A stretch of 64,000 nucleotides of DNA from Macrolepiota albuminosa (lineage: Eukaryota; Basidiomycota; Agaricomycetes; Agaricales; Agaricaceae): NCBI GenBank assembly GCA_027475525.1, contig JAMWFC010000029.1, forward strand, positions 1,054,001-1,118,000. Reading direction: 5' to 3'. This document shows, piece by piece, positions 1-12,445 of the stretch (positions within the stretch are counted from its first letter, which is position 1; each line of letters begins with the position of its first letter). Below the pieces are notes generated by a model. The model had not been told where the DNA came from and ran no database searches. It saw nothing but the letters and a program-made list of their open reading frames with translations. A program made the translations under genes and the position numbers.

Positions 1-613
1 CCTCGGCTTCCATCTTCTACTCATACGCCCGCGAGCTAGAGCTCAGTGCGCGCTTTGCTGATCCACAAGACAGACTGACGGTGTTTGCGCCGACGAACAA
101 GGCAGTGATGGCTTTGACCCGAAAACCGTGAGTCATAAATAACTCGCTTGAAAAACGTGGATATGAACAAGACTGGGGGGGTCAAGTCATCAAGGGCCTC
201 CTGGATCCTTAGATGACGGGATCACAATCACAGAAGAGGAATTCGATAGCATGTCGAAGAAGAACGTGGAGAACTGGGTGTCTGCTCATATCCTCCCTGT
301 CAGTTTCTCCTATTATTACTAAATCTATTCATCCACTCTCTTGATCGCAGGAGTCTCCCATTTCTTTTGATACCAATGAACATCCTACGCTTTTGCACCG
401 CAAATCCATCACATTCACACCCATAAGCAAGGACGACAGTTCCGATGCCTCGTGGAGTCGAGTGATACTCGACGATCGAGTTCGTATTATCGGAATGAAG
501 GAAGTACGTCATTATCTGCTCGCGGTTTCTTCAAAGTTGGCTGAGGTTTCTGCGCATTTCAGGGCTCCAATGGCGTCCTCTACATGATCGATGGTTCCTT
601 ATCCAATGACTGA
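1..613 (+). CDS. FAS1 (fasciclin) domain protein, 3' part
   Basis: Four exons are readable: 1-127, 187-298, 351-503 and 563-613, all joined by GT-AG introns in a consistent frame. The first exon contains LTVFAPTNKAVMAL, the classic FAS1 H1-type motif. The second reads HQGPPGSLDDGITITEEEF, and the last ends GSNGVLYMIDGSLSND and a stop; the G-NGV-Y-ID signature closes a FAS1 domain. FAS1 proteins are secreted or membrane-anchored adhesion proteins in fungi. The 5' end lies outside the window, so signal peptide and domain number cannot be judged. No C-terminal hydrophobic GPI tail follows the domain. The family call is firm; the role is inference. Confidence 0.78.
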
Positions 614-734
614 TACGACGGCTCGATGACGTCTACACTTGGCTCCCTGTACTTTTACACGTATAATGACTAGTTTGGTGGGATTGTGAATGAAGCTAGG
701 ACTCGCGTCGTTTCTGTTCTGTTTCTTAGGCTCT

Positions 735-1850
735 TTTCTTTACAGAAATCTTTTCCCTGAACCCGCGTTGAGCCAGTGTGTCGTATCCTCAAACCTCACA
801 AAAAAACGCCAACTTGCCGGTGAAAGCACGCATCTCCAAGTACCCTGTACATAGCCAAAAGTCAAAGGACGAGCTGCGCCTGTCCCCCTCCAAATCTTCT
901 CTGACCTTACGACCTCTTTGAATTTAGTGTCTATATCGGCTAGACTTTGTGACGTGGTTGAATCGACTCGGTCTGTTTAACATGAACGAAACTCCAGCCC
1001 TCACGTCTTTCTCTGTTCATTCCTAAGAACTATCTCCCTGCCCTCAGCTTTGATCCTTGAACCTCTCACAAAGTGAATCACAGATTCCATCCGGCCGAAC
1101 TGAACTGAACGCTTTACGTCATCTCTACCACTACTGTGGGCAAACCCAACTCGAGCTCTTTCACCACAAGCTCAAGTACGAACACAGATACTTGTGTCTC
1201 TGAAGCTGTCTATGTCGGTTTATGTCAAGTCTGCTGCGATTGCGGTCTTCAAGGTAAGTTTCCAGCCGGCCGGTTCGTCAGGTGCTCTGAGGGTCCAGGA
1301 TCGTGAACTCCCTTCTCTCTCCTTCACCAAAATAACCGAAATCCAGGAACCTGCATAACATCTTGTACACACATATCTTTACTGCTTCCTTCATCTCAAC
1401 CCATAACCCTCCTTCGTCGGAATATCATCATCTCACGGATATCCTACGTATCCTCCCGATCTCTTAACCGAACCACCAAATGCATCGTATCCTGGATCCT
1501 CACCCTCCTTCCTAATCAGAGACGGCATACAGGTGCCGTTACTATCCTCGAGTTTGAGCTTGAGCAAGAAACGCGGCCATTCCACCGGCGGTTCAAGCGG
1601 CCTTACGGCATTCCTCTATCATCACTGTTATCACTATCATTTCGTCATGTCCTCGCCTATCATCTAATCTAGTTCTACGTATCCCCCAATAATTACCATC
1701 GGAGCTGATCCGGCTTCATCGTTCAATGGTGCAACAGTTCATCAGTTCAACGGTTCACCGGTTCACCGGCCCAATGGTTCAACGGTTCAACGGTTTCATG
1801 TCTATGTCAATTCCACATTCCGCAGGCGGGCTTCCTCGCTCGATCGGTAG
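735..1850. repeat. Diverged tandem segmental duplication, copy 1
   Basis: This non-coding segment is repeated in the same order at 1905-2745. Shared blocks include the part around cctgaacccgcgttgagcc, the block ending gacgtggttgaat, the block tggatcctcaccctccttcc and a run of ggttcaatggttcaacgg-like units near the end. Copies differ by many substitutions and indels (copy 2 is shorter), so the duplication is old. It carries no convincing coding frame. Confidence 0.7.
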
Positions 1851-1904
1851 TATGATCATGGACCCCAGCCATTATGCATTGCACGAGCTCGGGTTCATCA
1901 TCCT

Positions 1905-2745
1905 TTACAGAATATTTTCCCTGACCCGCGTTGAGCCCTCGAGCAGTGTGTCGTGTCCTCAAACCTCACAGAAAAAACGCCAACTTGTCACTGAATGCAC
2001 GTATCTGCAAGGCCATCCTTGTATAAAATCAAAAGCCATCCACAAACCCTCGAACGAGCTCTGCGTGTCCCCTTTCCCAAGTCTTCTCTTGAGCTTATGA
2101 CCCCTTTGAGCTCTTGATCCATATTGGTTGGATTTTGACGTGGTTGAATTGACTCGGTTTGTTTACCTATGAACGAAGCTCCAACCCTCAGCTTGGAAAG
2201 TGAATCACAGATTCCGTTTACCGACTGAAACTGAACTTCACGTCACCTCTACCCCGGCATTACACTCTTCATCTCATCACACAGCTCTCTTCGTCAGAAA
2301 TATCATCCTGACGGATGTCCTATCCTCTCGGTCTCTCTACCGAACCACCAAATGCGTCGTGTCCTGGATCCTCACCCTCCTTCCTAATCAGAGACGGCAT
2401 ACCTGTCATCACCATTCTCGAGTTTGAGCTTGAGTTTGAATTTGAGCAAGATATGCGGCCAATCCACCGGCGGTTCAAGCGGCTGTACGGCATTCCTTTA
2501 TCATCACTATTATCACTATCATTTCGTCATGTCCTCGCCTGGCATCTAATCTAGTCTACGTTATCCCCCAATCTTCATTCGTCTAATTACCGTCGAAGCT
2601 GATCCGGCTTCATCGTTTAATGATTCAATGGTTCAATGGTTCACTCGTTCACTGGTTCCATGGTCCATGTCCATGTCCATGTCAATTCGTTCAATTCCGC
2701 AATCCGCATGCGGGGCTTCCTCGCTCAATCGGTGGCTATGGATCA
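1905..2745. repeat. Diverged tandem segmental duplication, copy 2
   Basis: Second copy of the 735-1850 segment, in direct orientation, with the same order of blocks but missing about 200 bases of the middle of copy 1. It ends with the same ggttca-rich stretch and the block gggcttcctcgctc. No gene is visible in it. Confidence 0.7.
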
Positions 2746-2915
2746 CGATTCCTAGCCAATATACATCACACCCACGGCTTCAATTCATCATCATTTGGTA
2801 CATGCGTGCGTGCGTTCTGCGTTCCGACCCAACCTGCCTCCACTCACAGCGGTGCTGGCAAAATCGTTCTTCCGTTTCCATTCCACTACCATTCCGAGTT
2901 CACCGACTCGACTAA

Positions 2916-3122
2916 GGATGCGAAACAGGAAGTCACCATGACTGCTTCTTTCTTTCTAACGTATGCGGGGTTTATGTGAATGGGACGTGGACAGACGGGA
3001 CACATGTGCGTGGATCGAGATCCGACGTGTTCGACGTGGACAGAGAGGGCAAGATTGTGCATCCACTAGTCCGAAATGGAGCGCGGTGGATATTCTCGAA
3101 AGCTCAAGTCACTGTCAGTTGA
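2916..3122 (+). pseudogene. Possible 3' exon or gene remnant
   Basis: A 68-codon open stretch reads GVYVNGTWTDGTHVRG, then SDVFDVDREGKIVHPLVRNG, and stops at 3120-3122. The alternation of charged and hydrophobic residues looks like real protein and resembles the tail of a small NTF2/SnoaL-like fold, but that is only an impression. The frame is closed by a stop at 2913 and no upstream exon or start was found. It may be the last piece left after the upstream duplication. Confidence 0.3.
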
Positions 3123-3984
3123 TACGAAGATATCGTTATCAGACTGAGGCCTAGGAAGAAGTATCGTAATCGTAATCTCATGGAAGCCGTGCCCATGCAT
3201 TACACGGGTTCAATACTATTGATTGATTCTTCCGGTATCGCCGATGTTCAATGTTCCTTGTCGTTCCGAGGAAGACCTTTAATGTAACTACGTCATTGCA
3301 CAAGGGATGAACCCGTTTTAGACACGGGGTTTTCTATTCAGCGTAGGCCCTTCGCTGATCTGCATCAGAATGAGTGAGATGCAAGGAAGATTGAAGACGA
3401 GCGCCGTTCGTTGCTTTCTAACTATTCTCACTTTCGTCGCAATGGATGTTGCCACAAGTAAAAAATCAAGCTTTCCTTGGTTTCCCAAGCTTCGGATTGC
3501 GAAACCATCCATGGCCTGTTTGAAGGAAGACCTATTGTACTCACCCGATCTCTTGTTGTGTCGCCGTTTGTAAAGATTCAACGTGTAGCCCCTTGAGAAA
3601 CGATACCACAGCATTTCTGCAAATACGAGTGCATTCCTCCGAGCAGCTACTTCGCCACCCACGCCACACATCTCAAGTACATCATTGTAACTTTTTGTTT
3701 AACTTAATGAAAAATGTCAGGATTATTTGATTGGGCAGATTATCTGAACCAGCTTCTGTTCCTTGGGTCGAATAATAGCTCAATGTTTACTATAGTAGTA
3801 CTCAGAACATCGCTCGTTACGTTACGTGGTATAGCAATGTCCATATCAAGGTTAGCCAAGGCGAGATTCGTCTTTTAAAATCCATTCTTTCATCAGCATG
3901 AGGACGATCCGCAAAGTACGCGTGCTGACCAAATCACAGATAGAATTTCTTAACCTTGTGTTCGCTCCCGCTCCGTGCCCCGTC
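3123..3984. other. Intergenic, no supported gene
   Basis: Several short open frames on both strands have no recognisable motif and no matching splice partners. I see no RNA gene or repeat here. Confidence 0.4.
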
Positions 3985-4915
3985 CACCCATTGGGAGTTG
4001 CATATCGCGATCACTTGGTCCGGTGCTGCAAGGAACCCCAAAACCATAACACTAACTCTTGGAACGTCTAAATCTACAAGAAGGTTTTGGAAAACTTCAA
4101 ACCTTATACGATGTGGTCCCGAAATTGACACTCAGATTACTGGAAAGGAAAGAAGTGGATAATGTTCCTATTTCTTCGGTACTTACTACAAGTTCCATCT
4201 TTGATGTCCCGTAAAGAAGAACTATCGTCGACCATTCCTAAAAAAGTAATGGGAGATTGTAAGGGCTTTATATCAACAAAGGTCACCGTGACGGTGGAGT
4301 AGATTTGTGCGGTGTAACCTACAAGTACAGTGATATTACGACAATGCAATGCATGTTCGCGTCTGTTCACGCATGATCTATAGAGCCTATCTGCGCATTT
4401 CGTAATTTCGACGGGCTTGAGTTCGTATGAAGGGTTCACGGATTTCTCGTCACAGTCGCAGATCAGGGTCACTGCCCTAATACGTCTCGGGTTTCTTGAC
4501 CCCAGAAATCACAACAGTCATCCTTGGAGCTTCTAATCCACGACGGGTTTTGGATAGCTTCAAACTTTCCATGTCTTCCTAGACTTGCACCCAAATCACT
4601 GGAATCCGTTTCCAACAGTGTTCCTACTTCAGTATGCCGTGTCATCCACCGCAGGGTCCATCTTTGATGTCCCGTAAAGAAGAACCATCGGCGACCTTTG
4701 GGAGATTGCAAGGCTTTATATCGGCAATGCGGAGTAGTCCTGTGCGGTGTAACCTGGAGCATGGTGATACAGCAACCAATTGAAACATATCTTTTTTCCT
4801 TATTCTACCCTGATCTCTCCGCCGCATCTGGGCATCTCGCAGTTTCAATGACTTTTCCTGGACCGTAGGAAGGCGCACAGATTTTCTCAGAGATTGTCGC
4901 TCAGCATGCATCAAA
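3985..4915 (-). repeat. Diverged ~0.45 kb tandem duplication
   Basis: Read on the minus strand, 4890 down to about 4475 and 4460 down to about 3985 share blocks in the same order. One block reads ccatctttgatgtcccgtaa on the plus strand (near 4195 and 4659), another is the gttacaccgcacaa-like block, and a third is the tttggatagcttcaaac / ttttggaaaacttcaaac block. Frames differ between copies, so they are either decayed gene pieces or non-coding repeats. Confidence 0.45.
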
Positions 4916-5629
4916 GATACGCGATGTTCACGGGTTCATGGTGTAGAATATGTATTTTCATTGATATGGGGTGATGGCTTTGGGGAAAGGCCTTGTTCGG
5001 TACATGCAGCCTGTTGTCACGAGGACCCTTGTAAGATATGCGAGAATATATCCAGCAGGAGTAGGGTAATAATCTTGAAAGATGTACGTCAAGCCTTGGT
5101 GACAAAACCTGAGGACATAGTATGACTTGGCGGTCAGCGAATGTGTTGAACATCCACCTTACCAAAAGCGTCGCATCTGGCGGCAGAAGTTCCATCGATG
5201 CCCAAGACGTATCACAGAGCAGTGGCGTAGACTGAGAATCACCTCCATTTCTGTCATTTCGAGCCCACGGCCATGGTCCGAAACCTGACCGATGACCCCT
5301 GAGTTCTGAAGGGTTATTTGTCCCAGCGGAATATGTGGTCTTCGTTGGTCTGATTACGAGCTGCAGGTCGTTCGCGAGCTGGTTTTCTTCATGGTGAACC
5401 GAGGCACAAGGGAACATGCTCAACACCTGTTGAATAATCAATATTTTGACATTTTTAAATGCGCAAGTTCTTTTCCCACCTGTGACAGTGAAGATCGATC
5501 GAGAAGTGTGGGATAGATAGTTGAGATTTTGTAGGTGGGAGACAATAGGACAGAAAAGGTTGAAGCGAGACCAAGTTCTTGTCCGTCATGCGACATTAAG
5601 CTGAAGAGATAGGCAACTTGGTGAGGCAA
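4911..5629 (-). CDS. Hypothetical two-exon protein
   Basis: Two open stretches on the minus strand, 5480-5629 and 4911-5426, can be joined by a 53-base GT-AG intron in phase 0. They give about 221 residues starting MPHQVAYLFSLMSHDGQELG. No domain is recognised. Composition is unremarkable and there is no signal peptide or membrane segment. The join is plausible but unsupported by any family, so this may be chance. Confidence 0.25.
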
Positions 5630-6131
5630 TCAAATCAACTTAGTCCACGCGAAAACCGCGACATTGTACGATGAAATCGCCAATTTTCATCAGAAATCAA
5701 CCATAGAAGCACGGTATGAACCGATTTCAAACAGATACCACGGAGTAAGGTTTATGCGATGTATTTTCACGACTTAATGTCATTTTATGGTTTCACGTTC
5801 CCAACGGGAGAAGCTGTTGCCGCCCGCCGAGTCTTGTCATGACAGACGACAACACACACGAGAAGGCTCTAGTCGATGACGTTCTTCGAAGAATGACGTG
5901 GATATCAATAAGACATCGATCAGTTTCGGCAGGGCGTTCGCGGGCGCCTTTAACCTGACATTCAGCATGCGTTCCTTCCTCATCAGGATCTTGGCATTTT
6001 CGTTTGACGCTCTTCAAAGGAGGAAGTAGCGGAGAGCACCGCAAATGATTGGAATTGACGATACCAAAGGAGGGGAAAGCCAGTCTCGAGCGCCTTGCAA
6101 AGATAACAATAATATATACAGATAACTTTCA
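5630..6131. other. Intergenic, downstream of DPM3
   Basis: About 500 bases with no supported coding frame, repeat or RNA gene. It holds the presumed 3' end of the DPM3 transcript. Confidence 0.4.
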
Positions 6132-6781
6132 TCAGTCAACAGTCACCCCTCGTGATCGCAAGTCATCCTTCGCCTGGGAGATTTCCTGTATGAGAACGAG
6201 GGAAAGGAACCTCATCAGAGTCCAGAAACCGAGGAAGTAATCAAAAGGAAATGGGAGTATCGGCGGAGCCAACAATCAAGGATGAACGTGGGACGAGAAT
6301 CAAAGTTGACTTGGCAGGTCATCTACAGTGTGGTGTATGTGCTTGGCACATCGTTACAAAAGAAGGGAAGAGCGTACAACTGTAGGAACAGAAGCACGGT
6401 AACAAATCCAAGAAATTGGATCCATATAAAAAGGCGACAAAAGGCCCGACTGATGATACTGATCGAGATTTAAAGAAACTCACTTGAAGAAGTTCTGTGT
6501 ATGCTTCAGGACAGTCCCTAAATGAGAAAATGCCCATCCCAAGAGACCAAAGGGCGTATGAACCGAACGAGACTAGAAGCCACCACGGGAACTGCAGCCA
6601 CGAAAAAAGCTTTCATCAGTCGAGACCTAAGTGGGTGAGTATGCGAACCACGCACCACGGGGATGATCTCCTGCACTACTTTCTCTTCAAAAAAAGGAAC
6701 GGTGATGATTTGGAAGAAAGCCAGGAGGTAAAGCGTTGAAAATACAGCAACGACTACACCCACACGAGTTGCGCGAGTCAT
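6132..6781 (-). CDS. DPM3: Dolichol-phosphate mannosyltransferase subunit 3
   Basis: Three exons, 6656-6781, 6484-6591 and 6132-6185, give 95 residues with all joins in phase 0. The N-terminus has two hydrophobic segments (VGVVVAVFSTLYLLAFF, about residues 7-23, and WWLLVSFGSYALWSLGMGIF, about 46-65). The diagnostic end follows: FRDCPEAYTELLQ, then EISQAKDDLRSRGVTVD. Known DPM3 proteins are ~90 residues and tether the catalytic DPM1 subunit to the ER membrane for dolichol-phosphate-mannose synthesis, needed for N-glycosylation, O-mannosylation and GPI anchors. The last intron is long (298 bases) and its final exon is only 54 bases, easily missed by gene callers. The two GPI-anchor genes further right would be clients of this pathway, but there is no sign of linkage beyond proximity. 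Confidence 0.9.
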
Positions 6782-7260
6782 TTTGTGGTTGGAGATGTTT
6801 TGAACGAGAGCCGGCCAGAGATTAAGAAAAGAGCTAATGGCGTTCTACTCTCGGCAAAGTAAAGTTAGTGTCTCGATGGATTAGGTCGCCTCAAGTAATT
6901 GAACACGTGGCACAAGATCTAATCTGATATTTTTTTAGATGACCTTCGACGTTTTTTTTTTTCATAGCTGCCAAAGAGATTTGTTATTACCACATGAGTT
7001 TATCTTGCTTGCACTGTACTGCAGTTTCTTAAACCAATTGAATCCTTTGAAAAGCTCATACGTCTGCTCAGTGATGTTTGATGTTTTGCGGAAGCTCGAA
7101 AAATCTCGGCTTTTAACTCTTGGTATCATAACGTTGCAAAGAGGATGAAATACAAAGGTCTCTAGTCCATTCTTCTACAGTAATCGGGACCAAAACATGG
7201 ATCACAGTCGACTAAGATTCAAAGCCTGTAACACAAGTGGTATATCGACAAAGTGCAGTC
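6782..7260. other. Intergenic between GRX and DPM3
   Basis: About 480 bases upstream of DPM3 and downstream of the glutaredoxin gene. Short T-runs occur near 6931 and 6951. No coding frame is supported. Confidence 0.4.
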
Positions 7261-7910
7261 TTACGCGCGGACGAGTTTGGTCAGGTCACCAGCGTCAAAT
7301 GACTTTCTTAAATCGTCACTCCCTGCAGCATACATCAGCAAATTTCTACTTTCAAAAGGTCTGTGACATACCTCCTACGTGTTGACCATCTTGGTGCGGA
7401 CCGTTCAGGGAGGAATGCATATAACGAGTAACAGGATAATACGCACTGACAAAAACATTGGGCACGGTGCGTTGACCCGTTTTCTCGAACAAATAAGCTT
7501 GGATTTCAGCTCCATCTTCCATGTCGTCGAGTCTACAATACAAATAGTTTGATAGTGAATTGACATGGAAAGAAAACAAAAGTTATAGCATACTCGTAGA
7601 CAGTCGTCTCGAGATCAGGAAATTCGTCCTTAAAGAGTGCTTTGGCCTTTCTACAATATGGGCAATAGCTCTTAGAGAAAATGGCAACTTTGTTGTCCGA
7701 GATGGCAGCCTGTGAAAGGGTCATGGAATCAATTCGGTTACCGCAAAGAGTAAACAAAAAAAGGAAAGGACCCACATCGACAAATTGTTTCACAGACATG
7801 ATCAATGTACTTTGAGAGCGAGAGAAGGACCAAAGGAAGGCTGCTGCTGCACTGGATCTTGGAGGTAGTGGTCGTCGAAAGGAAAGGCAGTTATAAAGGC
7901 GGGGGAACAT
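7261..7910 (-). CDS. Dithiol glutaredoxin (CPYC type)
   Basis: Five exons, 7776-7910, 7594-7709, 7447-7532, 7372-7389 (18 bases) and 7261-7322, sum to 417 bases and 138 residues. The active site reads [26 protein letters not shown] carries the TVP cis-proline and GG glutathione-binding motifs, and the C-terminus is [19 protein letters not shown]. The enzyme reduces disulfides and glutathione mixed disulfides using glutathione. There are two in-frame starts. The first (7910) adds 37 residues rich in Arg, Ser and Ala that look like a mitochondrial presequence. The second (7799) gives MSVKQFVD, a normal cytosolic start. One gene may therefore serve both compartments, as in yeast GRX2; that part is inference. 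Confidence 0.9.
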
Positions 7911-10684
7911 TCGGGTTACTCAGCCACCCGATTGCAAGCCTCCCATAGCGTCACCTTCCACGTGATCAGTAGACAGCCTCTCTGACTTTAACGTTTGACG
8001 TAAACTCTCACTCATGTCGCCAGAATGGAAAGCGTTCCTTACTCGTCTATCGTCTTTTCATCCTCTCTACCAAAGAAGGTCATGATCTCCATTAACATCC
8101 GGATTTTCTCCTTTAAACTTATACACTTGACCTCGCCAGTCACTGGACCTGCTGTTCACTATTCAACTGGGTTATGCATATTGATCAACCCGACTTTTCA
8201 GTTTGTAACCAGATACTGATACTGTACCTACATCTATTCATGAAGCCCACGGTGCTGGATCACTCTCTCCGATTTTAGGTGATTCGAATTCGACTGCATC
8301 CAAGACCAATCTTCAGCCTTGTGTGGAAATATACATCAGGGACCAATCAAAAGGTACTCTTCTGCTGCAAATGGATGGTGCACAGTCCAATACAAGATTA
8401 GACACGTATCCCCACACCCCGCTTCTCAGCTTCCCTTGCTTCTCTCAGCATGTTCAAACTTCACCCGCATCCGGTCCGTATCGACGCGCACACCCCATGC
8501 GCCGCACAGTTCTGTATTCGAACTCTCATTGGTTGAGAAGACGACGTCAGCTGGCTTTGCTGATGTGCCACATCCTGACATGCGTCCAAATTGAACCGAT
8601 CGGATTGTGCTCATCCTTCGTCCATCCTCAAGTCACCAGGTATTGCTCTAGCTATCGTTCCAAAGATACTCGCCAATGCTGTCCATACCATATGACCCAT
8701 GCTGTCCGATCGATAGGGCCGTCATCCACCCGAACGGAGCTCGGACAAGTCAGTGGGACTCGAGACGCGCCGCCCAAACAAATTCCAATTTATTGTCGGA
8801 AAACATGATATTGAACTTCTTGGATCGTTCAATTCACAGTGTCGACTTCTGATCTTCCTCGTTCGTGCTTCTGCGCATTTTCCGCGCCTCATTCCGGGAG
8901 GTTCGATATTGTAACCATCTAAAATGTCCTTTACAAAGATCATCGGAGCACTCCAAAAAGATCCTTAAAGTATTATATTTTGCTCACTCGCCTTATAGTT
9001 AAAGTTAAAGCAGCCAAAAATGCAAAGAAAGCTGACTTGGGTAACTCCTGAGGTCATTCTGCTATTCCACCATTGAGCTATGTATGGTTCAATCGTGACA
9101 CGTGATACAGACGCACGTGTTCTTTCGAGTTTTGCCTGCACCAAAAGAGCTTCACCCGCAACAAATTTGGTGTCCTTTGGCTATGGGGGTTAATCTTTTC
9201 CCACTTAGCCATGCCATGCTTCTGCAAATGGCAAGGTAGCCAGTATATCTACGCGCCTGAGACCAGCCGCAAGTCCTTTTCGTACATCCGCTACTGCTAA
9301 GCACCTCCGTATATAGGATTTTTCTGGAAATTCACCATCTACATTCCATCGGGATGTCGCTTGGGTATACCATACGTGTGGTTACACACGAGAGTGGATT
9401 TTTTTTCTTTTCTGCTCGTATGTACTGATGGATAGATTATCTTCTGCCGACTGATTACAGTGCGCATCGTGGTATCCACGGGCTGGACTTTATTGTCTCC
9501 GAAGTTCGTGGTCGGCCTGATCGATTCCTTTGGTTACGGTAACCATGCACGAAATGGGGGATGGTAACGATAGGGTCAGCGGTATTTGTTTTCGATTTCG
9601 ACTCTATGACGTCGAGCAAGGGATAACTTTGCCTTGCACGCACCCTGTATGTATGTACATCCACACCTCTTACTGCGGAAGTCCGGCCCTCAGCTACATA
9701 CTCGTCATTCGTACCGTCAACCCTGCATTCCGCACTACCCGCAACGCAAATCACACACACAAATCGTCATAGCGAGGATTTTTTTGTAAAAAAATTATGA
9801 TCCCAGGTTTCATTTCTCGTTATCGATGGGATTCTGCCCGCCCTGCCCCTCCCCGAGCCAGCTCGCTCCACTCGCCTCGCCTCGTGGGGGATGTGGGTCT
9901 GTATGTCCATCTAGGGGCGTAATCCGGGAATCAGGCCCCTAGCCCCCATCACCAAGTCTTGCTCTGAAATTAATTTTAAGCGAAATTCCGGTGCTCCGGG
10001 CCGTGCATGGTTGATGCGCGCCAGTCCCTCGTAACCACCAAGGCCCATCCGAACTCCAATTTTGAGTTCGTCGACTATTCTATTGCCCCTTGAAACCCAG
10101 CGTTCTCCTTTGATACAAGCTTAAACCATCACCTCCTTTAAGTTCTCCAAGTACTCAATTATCCCAGACTTCTCCTTTATTATTCTGTTCTTCTTTTATT
10201 TAGTTTACTATATAGGATCCATTGCAGTGTTTATGCTCGAAGTTCTCAATCCTCGACCATTCTTGCGTCGGAAGATCATAATATCTTTTTCACTTATTTG
10301 TCAATACCTTCCATACATTGAGTGCGCTGCGCCCTCAAACAAAACCTTTTTCACCAACGGCGCACATGGGGCCTTGGCCACGGTGATAGTTACTTTCCAC
10401 TAGCATCCTACCATATTAAAGCTCGAAATCCCCAAGCGTGTCTTGACGATTCGGGAGACGTCAACTCAATCCACATCTTAACATCTGTCTCTCAACTCGC
10501 CTAATACGCCGGTTATCACTATCCTGTAACTTGTCCCATCGGATCGGATCTTCGACATTGATCCCTCGTATCTTGCATACCAAGCCATCGCGCCTTGTTA
10601 TGATCCTTAGAAACCAAGTAAGGTGCATCAGTAATTCATCCATAGTCTGTAAACCCGATACATGCATAAATTATATGCTGAGAC
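7911..10684. other. Gene-poor interval
   Basis: About 2.8 kb in which I can support no gene. The longest open frame (8323-8808, plus) has no recognisable motif and overlaps equally long frames in other phases. A G/C-rich patch with cgcctcgcctcg lies near 9870. Around 10315-10365 a short stretch resembles the start of the repeat at 10685. Confidence 0.35.
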
Positions 10685-11220
10685 TACATACATCCAATGC
10701 ATTGAGCACGCACCGCCCACAAACTAATGTTTCACAAAACGAGAACTTGACGACAGAAAGATAATCAGTCACTTTACGTACCGCGTCTCATAATGACCGA
10801 AACCGAAGCTGAAACTAAGCCGTGGCCGTGGCATTGATGTATCTGGAAAAATCAAGAATCGGACTCTTTACAATACCTGGACGTCCAACGTCCAACGCCT
10901 ATCAATGCGCCTCGATGCGCAGTCTGAATGACGAGAGCGCCAAGCCACAGTGGATCGCGGCCGCGCGGGGGTTGGGTTGCCAGGACAAAAGAGCCCAAGG
11001 CCGCGTCAGTATGTGCCCAGCTACGACAGACGTCAAAGTACCTATAGACAAGGTCATCATATATCCGACCTCGGCCTCGGTCAAGCAATCAATGAATACA
11101 GTGCGCGGCCATTTCGAATGCTTGTTATGCTAAGCTTGACTCCTGGCTCGGAAATGTATGGTTCACGGACCGCGCGAAACCGAGACTGGGATACGGTGCA
11201 CCCATACGTATCAGGTAGAT
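10685..11220. repeat. Dispersed ~540 bp repeat, copy A
   Basis: This copy matches 17435-18000 over its length in the same orientation. Shared blocks include gcattgagcacgcaccgccc, caagaatcggactctttaca, gatcgcggccgcgcgggggt and gcttgactcctggctcggaa. Substitutions and small indels separate the copies. It has no clear terminal repeats or coding capacity; a short non-autonomous element or an unclassified repeat family fits. Confidence 0.75.
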
Positions 11221-12291
11221 TTTGTACAAGCGTTGTAATGTCATACAGTGACTAAGTTCCTCTCATTTCGGACTTCCTTTGATTATCTTATCTCTTCCGA
11301 GTACCTGCCCGCAAACCATTTGATTGATAGATTGATTTGGCTACAGGTATATAACCTAGCATTATGTATCTTGTCGCTAGTTCTTCCCAATTGCAGAGCT
11401 TACACCCGTTCTCTCTTGTGTGAAGACTCTTTTCTTCGAGTGATCTCACGCTGCGGTTACACATGTGTCACGATGTATTCTGTAACTTAAATCAGCCATC
11501 CTCCAACTCCTGGAAAAAAATCATGGATAGATATTGTATTTACAAAGACGATTCTGTGCTTATACTATAGAGCTTTGAGTCTGTTGAAGTATAGAAAGTC
11601 CAAAAGTGTGTAATCAGAACACATTTGACCCACCAGGGATTTGACTATGCCAAACTCTTTGACACATACATAGTGTCTTAAATATAATTTTCCAAGGAAT
11701 GGAAAAAGGTAGAAAGCCCAAGAAAGTGGATATCTCTGTGTCTGATACAAGAGAGCATGACAATCTAGGAGCTGTTGAAACTCCACATACAGCAGAGTGC
11801 TGAAACTATGCCTTCTCCACTCTATTCTATGCAGTCAACCCTATCTCATCCCTCTCCCTCTCCTATGCTCTCATCTTCAAACCAAGCCTACTCTTATCCC
11901 TTATAACTCCATGTTGGCCCATCAACAATAATAGCACATTGCTTGGACTACTACTTTGCATTCAGCTCACATAGCTTACTTATACCATCATTCTAGTAGA
12001 TAGAAATGGACTCCTCAGCAATACATCCTTGTATACACCACACAAGTGAGCAATTGAAGCAACTATAAGTATTGAGGACAAATTTTTGACAATTCAGCAA
12101 GTTGGCTTTCAAGACAGAACAAAGACTTAGCTAATGACCCAACTGTAACAATAATTTCACTTCCCAGTTTTTTGGTACTTCTTGCTTGATCATAGACCAA
12201 TGTCTTTCACATGTACTTTTTATCTATTTTTTCTTAGAATAAAATTGCACCAAAAAGATACTGTATATTATGATTCAAATTTTTCCTATTT

Positions 12292-12445
12292 TTAAAAAAT
12301 ATAATGGGTTATAATCAACTGTAGACATGTTCAAATATGCAAAGGTCAAACTCAAAGCAGTATTTTTGTTAAAAAATATAATGGGTTATAATCAACTGTA
12401 GACATGTTCAAATATGCAAAGGTCAAACTCAAAGCAGTATTTTTG
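12292..12445. repeat. 77-bp tandem duplication (perfect)
   Basis: Copies 12292-12368 and 12369-12445 are identical. They lie in the AT-rich island. One of 23 duplications of this exact period in the window. Confidence 0.95.

Noticed and set aside
3318..3671. A 117-codon minus-strand open frame
   Set aside because: No recognisable domain, composition looks random, and a competing frame occupies the other strand.
8323..8808. A 161-codon plus-strand open frame
   Set aside because: No motif, no splice partners, and equally long frames overlap it in other phases.
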